From: Cricetibacter osteomyelitidis
GTDB taxonomy: Bacteria; Pseudomonadota; Gammaproteobacteria; Enterobacterales; Pasteurellaceae
Reading direction: 5' to 3'
Assembly: GCF_004340985.1 (NCBI RefSeq)
Contig: NZ_SLYB01000021.1
Coordinates: forward strand, 1 to 41,324
DNA: 41,324 nucleotides
Shown here: positions 37,197 to 41,324 of the stretch, piece by piece
Numbering within the stretch: position 1 is the stretch's first letter
Layout of the letters: each line of letters starts with the position of its first letter
The notes under the pieces: model-generated
What the model was told of the DNA's origin: nothing
Database searches by the model: none
What the model saw: only the letters and a program-made list of their open reading frames with translations
Made by a program: the position numbers and the translations under genes

Positions 37197-38939
37197 TTAG
37201 GCTTCTGTTTTTTCAAATTCGCGAATTTTATTAAACGCTTCCGTTAAATCCGAAGCAAAATTGATTTTTTTGATCTCTTTCACTGAACCGGCTTTTACTA
37301 ATGCCCGCAATGGTTGGAACTGCATATTGCACATATAAAGCTGTTGATGTGGCAGCATACTTTGCACAAAACGGGTTAAGGCGTGAATCCCGCCGGTATC
37401 CAACACCGTCACCGCATCGCATTGCAATACAATGTGTTTGATTTCATGATCCGTGTGCACGGTTTTATCGTGCAGATCGGCAAACAGATTATCGGCGGCA
37501 GCAAAAAATAGCGGACCACTGATGCGATACACTAATACGTCCTGCAAATCATCGGGATGAGCCAATTCAAATGAACGGGTCATTTCCGCAATAGTACGGA
37601 TAAATAACAAACTCGCCAATAACACACCCACAGTAATTGCAATCACCATATCGAAAATCACAGTCAGCACCAAACAAGTGAGCAAGACAGCAATTTCATT
37701 ACGGCCGGAACGACGAATCAGTTGGATAATTTGCTGTACGTTCGCCATATTCCACGCCACCACCAACAGCAAAGCGGCCATTGATGAAAGTGGCAAATAA
37801 GATAAGGCTTTAGCAAAGAATAACAAGGCAAATAACACTAATAATGCGTGGAATACGCTGGCTAAAGGCGATACCCCACCGGCTTTTACATTCGCCGCAG
37901 AACGGGCAATGGCGGCGGTGGCCGTAATTCCGCCTAAAAACGGCGATGCGATATTGCCTAAACCTTGAGCCAATAATTCATTATTGGAATGGTGTTTGGT
38001 GCCGGTCATATTATCCAATACTACTGCACATAACAACGATTCAATCGCCCCCAAAGCAGCCATTGAAAAGGCGGCAGGTAACAGCGTTTGAATAGCGACA
38101 AAATCCCACTTCACGATTTCGCCATTCGCATTCGGGATATTCCAAGGCAAGGCAAAATCCGGTAATACATTCGGGATGCCGTAGCCCGTTGTGCCATCCG
38201 GTAAAGTATATTGAAAAGCCGATCCGATTGTAGCAACATCAAGATTCCAATAGCCCAATGCCTGAGCCAAAATCGTAGCAATAATCACAGCCGGCAAATG
38301 CCCCGGAATCGGTAAACGCAGACGACGCCACTGAGTCAACACGATTAATGTCACCACGCCGACTGCGGTATCCGCCCAGTTTATTGTCGAAAGTGCGGTG
38401 AAAATTGTTTGAACTTTTTCAATATAATGAGCGGGCATTTCGCTGATTTGCAAACCAAGAAAATCTTTGATCTGCAAGGTAGCAATCACAATCCCGATCC
38501 CACAGGTGAAACCAAGCGTTACCGGCAGTGGAATATATTCAATCAACCGCCCTAAACGAAACAACGCCATTAATACCAGAATCACCCCGGACAGCAGTGT
38601 TGCCATCAACAAACCGCTTAAACCGAATTGCTGTGTCACAGGATATAAAATCACCACAAAAGCCGCGGTGGGTCCGGAAATATTAAAACGGGAACCTCCG
38701 GTTAACGCAATGATAATGCCGGCAACAATGGCGGTATATAGCCCGTGTTGCGGCGGTACACCGCTGGCGATAGCCAGTGCCATTGATAACGGAATAGCGA
38801 TAATTCCTACGGTCCCCCCCGCAATAAGATCTTTAACTAAATGTTTACTGCTATAGCCTGCGCGAAAAGCATCTTTCAGTGCACTGAAGGGTTTTACTGC
38901 AAGAAACACGTTTTTATTTAAAAACCACTTATGTAACAT
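37197..38939 (-). CDS. SulP-family anion transporter with STAS domain
   Basis: A 580-residue transporter. About 10-14 membrane segments (residues 40-430) carry the SulP signature ([22 protein letters not shown] then [18 protein letters not shown]), followed by a C-terminal STAS domain (about 450-560, with [18 protein letters not shown]). SulP members move sulfate, bicarbonate, or dicarboxylates, and the sequence does not decide which. The BicA/YchM type is possible. It is monocistronic. Confidence 0.9.
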   Translation of the reverse strand: MLHKWFLNKNVFLAVKPFSALKDAFRAGYSSKHLVKDLIAGGTVGIIAIPLSMALAIASGVPPQHGLYTAIVAGIIIALTGGSRFNISGPTAAFVVILYPVTQQFGLSGLLMATLLSGVILVLMALFRLGRLIEYIPLPVTLGFTCGIGIVIATLQIKDFLGLQISEMPAHYIEKVQTIFTALSTINWADTAVGVVTLIVLTQWRRLRLPIPGHLPAVIIATILAQALGYWNLDVATIGSAFQYTLPDGTTGYGIPNVLPDFALPWNIPNANGEIVKWDFVAIQTLLPAAFSMAALGAIESLLCAVVLDNMTGTKHHSNNELLAQGLGNIASPFLGGITATAAIARSAANVKAGGVSPLASVFHALLVLFALLFFAKALSYLPLSSMAALLLVVAWNMANVQQIIQLIRRSGRNEIAVLLTCLVLTVIFDMVIAITVGVLLASLLFIRTIAEMTRSFELAHPDDLQDVLVYRISGPLFFAAADNLFADLHDKTVHTDHEIKHIVLQCDAVTVLDTGGIHALTRFVQSMLPHQQLYMCNMQFQPLRALVKAGSVKEIKKINFASDLTEAFNKIREFEKTEA

Positions 38940-39020
38940 ACATTTTTAGAAGATTGAAATAAAGATTGTCGTATTTTACGCCAATTAAAAAATAAAAAAA
39001 TGAGATAGCTCAAAAAAAAC

Positions 39021-39049
39021 TTGACTAATTAAAGGGAAATCCATATAGT
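39021..39049 (+). promoter_or_regulatory. sigma-70 promoter of tRNA-Ser
   Basis: TTGACT (39021-39026), an ideal 17-base spacer and TATAGT (39044-39049), about 38 bases before the tRNA. Confidence 0.75.
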
Positions 39050-39086
39050 TTGCACCCTAATCACTGCAATGTGGTTTATTCAATAT

Positions 39087-39176
39087 GGTGAGGTGTCCGA
39101 GTGGTTGAAGGAGCACGCCTGGAAAGCGTGTATGTGCGAAAGTGCATCAAGGGTTCGAATCCCTTCCTCACCGCCA
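39087..39176 (+). tRNA. tRNA-Ser (anticodon GGA)
   Basis: A 90-base class II tRNA with acceptor GGTGAGG pairing with CCTCACC, anticodon loop CTGGAAA (anticodon GGA), a long variable arm (TATGTGCGAAAGTGCATC region) and an encoded CCA end preceded by G. All arms pair. Confidence 0.96.
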
Positions 39177-39220
39177 TTATTCAATTCCCCGATATCAAAT
39201 TTTTTCTCTAAAAACTCAAT

Positions 39221-39256
39221 AAAAAAGAATTGAGTGTCATTAGATCACTCAATTCC
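39221..39256 (-). terminator. Terminator of the rhodanese gene
   Basis: GAATTGAGTG (39227-39236) and CACTCAATTC (39246-39255) form a 10-pair stem; on the minus strand TTTTTT follows. It lies 26 bases after the rhodanese stop. Confidence 0.85.
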
Positions 39257-39281
39257 AGATAACATAACCAGATAATTTTTA

Positions 39282-39641
39282 TTATTGAATTTCTTGTTTA
39301 CGCAAATCCTCATAACTGCCGTGATTTATCACATTGGTATAACCTAAATTTTTTAATTCGATCAACGCAAGTTCGGCACGACGTCCTGAACGACAATACA
39401 CATTAATCGGCGCATTTTTATTCGGTTCGATTTGAGCAATTTCAGCGGCTAATTTGTCATGCGCAATATTTAATGCACCTTGAATATGCCCACTGTTAAA
39501 TTCTTCCGCTGAACGTACATCAATCCATACTCCCGCAGCTTTTTGCGTTTGCATTTGAAGCTGTTCCTGAGTTTCAGCCTGTGTAGGCATTGTCATTAAT
39601 GCCGCTACACTGCTTATAGCCACAAATAACCACTTTTTCAT
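39282..39641 (-). CDS. Periplasmic single-domain rhodanese (PspE-like)
   Basis: A 119-residue precursor with signal peptide ending PTQA at residue 22 and one rhodanese domain. The conserved IDVRSAEEFNSGHIQGALNI segment and the active loop VYCRSGRRAE with catalytic C83 are intact, so sulfurtransferase activity is plausible. It resembles E. coli PspE in size and location. It follows the AhpD-like gene on the same strand with 33 bases between, so the two probably form an operon. Confidence 0.88.
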   Translation of the reverse strand: MKKWLFVAISSVAALMTMPTQAETQEQLQMQTQKAAGVWIDVRSAEEFNSGHIQGALNIAHDKLAAEIAQIEPNKNAPINVYCRSGRRAELALIELKNLGYTNVINHGSYEDLRKQEIQ

Positions 39642-39674
39642 CAGTTACCTCCAACGTTTATCTGTTTTTATCAA

Positions 39675-40016
39675 TTAACGCTGAGTTTCCACGGCTTCTA
39701 AAGCCCGTAACGCATAAGTATAGGCAGCACCCGCATTAAGTGAAATGGCAGTTGCCAATGCACCGGCAATTTCGCTGTCTGTGGCACCGGCTTTTGCCGC
39801 CGCCGCAGCGTGTACACTAATACAGCTTTCACAGCGAGTGGTAATCGCAACGGCAATGGCAATTAATTCACGAGTTTTGGCATCCAACGCTTCTGCCGCG
39901 GCAGCCTGCTCTAATGCACCGTAAGCCTGTAACATTTTCGGGTGATTTTTACCTAACTCACCAAACGATTTTTTCACAAGTGCGGTGTGTTCCGGCCAAT
40001 TTTTAAATTCTGACAT
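39675..40016 (-). CDS. AhpD-like carboxymuconolactone decarboxylase family protein
   Basis: A 113-residue all-helical protein with the AhpD-type motif C62-x-x-C65 in TTRCESCISVHAAAA and a nearby histidine (H69), the peroxidatic/resolving cysteine arrangement of alkylhydroperoxidase-like members. The family name includes carboxymuconolactone decarboxylase, but the CxxC points to a redox role. It has AAGGAG before its ATG, and the rhodanese gene follows. The two may act in oxidative or sulfur stress, which is inference. Confidence 0.88.
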   Translation of the reverse strand: MSEFKNWPEHTALVKKSFGELGKNHPKMLQAYGALEQAAAAEALDAKTRELIAIAVAITTRCESCISVHAAAAAKAGATDSEIAGALATAISLNAGAAYTYALRALEAVETQR

Positions 40017-40141
40017 AATAATCTCCTTGTTGTTTGTTATACGGGTTCTATTATTACAAATATTGCTTTGATGTTATCACTAAATAGTCTCAATTATTAA
40101 CCCAAAAGTCTTAATTATTCATTTTGATCCATCGTTTTTTG

Positions 40142-40170
40142 TTACACTTTGGTGTAAAATTCAACATAAT
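40142..40170 (+). promoter_or_regulatory. Predicted pflA promoter with an inverted repeat over the -35
   Basis: TTACAC (40142-40147) and CATAAT (40165-40170) with a 17-base spacer form a sigma-70-type promoter. TTACAC-TTTG-GTGTAA (40142-40157) is a perfect inverted repeat that covers the -35, as expected of a repressor operator. The regulator is unknown. Confidence 0.5.
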
Positions 40171-40199
40171 TTTAAACTTTCTACTTTTTGGTAAAAATT

Positions 40200-40982
40200 A
40201 TGTCAGAAACCGAAATTGCAGTGAAAAATCTCTCAATATCCGAACCGGTTAAAGGCCGTATTCACTCTTTTGAATCCTGCGGTACCGTGGATGGTCCCGG
40301 TATTCGTTTTATTTTGTTTTTACAGGGCTGTTTAATGCGTTGTAAATACTGCCACAATCGAGATACCTGGGATTTGCACGATGGAAAAGAAATCACCGTT
40401 GACGAATTAATGAAAGAAGTGGTCACTTATAAACACTTTATGAAAGCTACCGGCGGCGGGGTAACGGCTTCCGGTGGTGAAGCTATTTTGCAGCCGAAAT
40501 TTGTACGCGATTGGTTCCGAGCCTGTAAAAAAGAAGGCATTGGCACCTGCCTTGATACTAACGGCTATGTACGCCGTTATGATCCCGTGATTGATGAATT
40601 ATTGGATGTCACGGATTTGGTAATGTTGGATTTGAAAGAATTAAATGATGAAATCCACCAGAAGCTCATTGGCGTGCCGAATAAACGGGTATTAGAATTT
40701 GCTCAATATTTACAGAAACGCAATCAACGCACCTGGATCCGTTATGTGGTTGTGCCGGGCTGGACGGATGATGACGATTCGGTACATCGCTTAGGGCAAT
40801 TTATCAAAGGAATGACCAATATCGAAAAAGTCGAATTGTTGCCTTATCACCGTTTAGGTCAACATAAATGGGAAACCTTAGGTGAAAAATATGAATTGGC
40901 TGATGTCAATCCGCCAAGCAAAGAATCTTTAGAGCATATAAAAAAAATTCTAGAAAGTTACGGTCATACAATAAAATTCTAG
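40200..40982 (+). CDS. pflA: pyruvate formate-lyase activating enzyme
   Basis: A 260-residue radical SAM enzyme that creates the glycyl radical on pyruvate formate-lyase. The cluster motif is CLMRCKYC within [18 protein letters not shown] (CxxxCxxC). [18 protein letters not shown] near the N-terminus is almost identical to E. coli PflA, and the SAM-binding segment [11 protein letters not shown] follows. I start at ATG 40200, not the TTG at 40188. The N-terminal extension before GRIHSF is about 15 residues longer than in E. coli (246). pflB is not upstream here. Confidence 0.95.
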   Translation: MSETEIAVKNLSISEPVKGRIHSFESCGTVDGPGIRFILFLQGCLMRCKYCHNRDTWDLHDGKEITVDELMKEVVTYKHFMKATGGGVTASGGEAILQPKFVRDWFRACKKEGIGTCLDTNGYVRRYDPVIDELLDVTDLVMLDLKELNDEIHQKLIGVPNKRVLEFAQYLQKRNQRTWIRYVVVPGWTDDDDSVHRLGQFIKGMTNIEKVELLPYHRLGQHKWETLGEKYELADVNPPSKESLEHIKKILESYGHTIKF

Positions 40983-40997
40983 AATAATCACAAAAGT

Positions 40998-41034
40998 AAC
41001 CGCACTTTGATCTCATCAAGTGCGGTGTTTTTTT
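40998..41034 (+). terminator. Terminator of paired uptake signals after pflA
   Basis: ACCGCACTT (40999-41007) and AAGTGCGGT (41018-41026) are inverted, with further GAT/ATC pairing in the loop and a T tract at 41028-41034. Confidence 0.85.
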
Positions 41035-41059
41035 GAAAAATTTTACAAACGGATAGCAG

Positions 41060-41191
41060 CGACTATTTAAATTGGTTTTATCAATTCGGCTTGTTTCCAT
41101 AACGCGACTACAATGGTTGGCAAATAATCCGGAAGTGATATGATTGTACAACCGATTTGCGAGGTGTGTGAAGCAATGAAAAATAAAGAAT
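41060..41191 (+). other. Possible degraded coding remnant
   Basis: One frame between about 41062 and 41143 reads without stop (ending RLQWLANNPEVI) but has no start. A second frame then gives a 17-codon ORF, MIVQPICEVCEAMKNKE, with a CxxC (41140-41193), whose ATG overlaps the first stop. This could be a decayed gene or chance. I do not assign a function. Confidence 0.2.
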
Positions 41192-41214
41192 AATAAAAAA
41201 ACAGGAAATCACTT

Positions 41215-41324
41215 ATGTCAGAAAAAATGCTCTGGGCCGGTTATTACCGGCGATTCTATCAAACCGACCCGAACACCCATCATTTTGGCTATTGCCTGGC
41301 TTTTGCGCAAGGTCGGGATGATTT
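41215..41324 (+). CDS. Start of an unidentified gene, cut by the window end
   Basis: The ATG at 41215 has AGGAAAT eight to twelve bases upstream. The first 36 residues, MSEKMLWAGYYRRFYQTDPN then THHFGYCLAFAQGRDD, run off the window. The sequence is rich in aromatic residues. I do not recognise it and cannot say which protein it begins. It lies after the pflA terminator, so it likely has its own promoter. Confidence 0.6.
   Translation, partial: MSEKMLWAGYYRRFYQTDPNTHHFGYCLAFAQGRDD

Noticed and set aside
38467-38856. A 129-codon plus-strand open frame
   Set aside because: It is antisense to the conserved SulP membrane domain and has a composition expected of the complementary strand.
40120-40140. 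Possible FNR site before pflA (TTTTGATCCATCG)
   Set aside because: Only the left half TTGAT fits; the right half lacks ATCAA.
40906-41151. An 81-codon minus-strand open frame after pflA
   Set aside because: It overlaps the pflA 3' end and its terminator; the composition looks random.

Overview
The window looks like chromosomal DNA of a Pasteurellaceae bacterium of the Haemophilus/Aggregatibacter type. It is AT-rich, and the gene content is gamma-proteobacterial throughout. The 9-base core AAGTGCGGT (or its complement) of the H. influenzae-type DNA uptake signal occurs roughly once per kilobase, inside genes, between genes and as inverted pairs that form terminators. The species cannot be fixed from the sequence alone.

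Layout. Positions 1-600: the broken 3' end of an IS transposase beside a tandem pair of tRNA-Gly(GCC) genes. 600-5200: orn and rsgA (divergent), then the general PTS operon ptsH-ptsI-crr. 5200-8500: a CstA-type carbon-starvation transporter, a Cof-type HAD phosphatase and an unidentified two-gene unit on the minus strand. 8590-11260: a mannose-family PTS operon (manXYZ, minus strand), divergent from arcB (a PAS-less ArcB with a full phosphorelay). 13380-21870: a galactose block made of galT-galK-galM (minus), a GalS/GalR-type repressor and mglB-mglA-mglC (plus). 21900-28500: tadA, a small secreted protein, htpG, metK, a SprT-family protein, an Opa-type beta-barrel and a MetE-like methyltransferase. 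28550-33000: mpl, fbp, modA, modE and a small lipoprotein. 33050-37050: a minus-strand glycyl-tRNA synthetase cluster, glyQ and glyS, with a nitrobindin-like protein and a thioredoxin-fold protein between them. 37190-41324: a SulP transporter, tRNA-Ser(GGA), a periplasmic rhodanese, an AhpD-like protein, pflA and the start of an unidentified gene.

How it works together. Much of the window concerns sugar uptake and its control. HPr, EI and EIIA-Glc feed the mannose PTS and set cAMP levels. CRP-type sites (TGTGA-N6-TCACA or near matches) lie before ptsH, cstA, manX, galT, galS, mglB and fbp. CG-centred LacI-family operators of the GalR/GalS type (TGTAA-N-CG-N-TT) flank the galT, galS and mglB promoters. 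A different, perfect palindrome of the PurR type lies just after the predicted manX start point.

The window is mostly conserved housekeeping DNA. I found no CRISPR array, prophage, toxin-antitoxin pair or obvious defence island. The most useful leads are the manX control region, the modA/modE locus without modBC, the two-gene unit at 7880-8519, and the nitrobindin/thioredoxin-fold pair inside the glycyl-tRNA synthetase cluster. Several starts were moved from the longest possible reading frame to a better ribosome-binding site or family-like N-terminus (cstA, galM, galS, mglB, mglA, tadA, the thioredoxin-fold gene, pflA).
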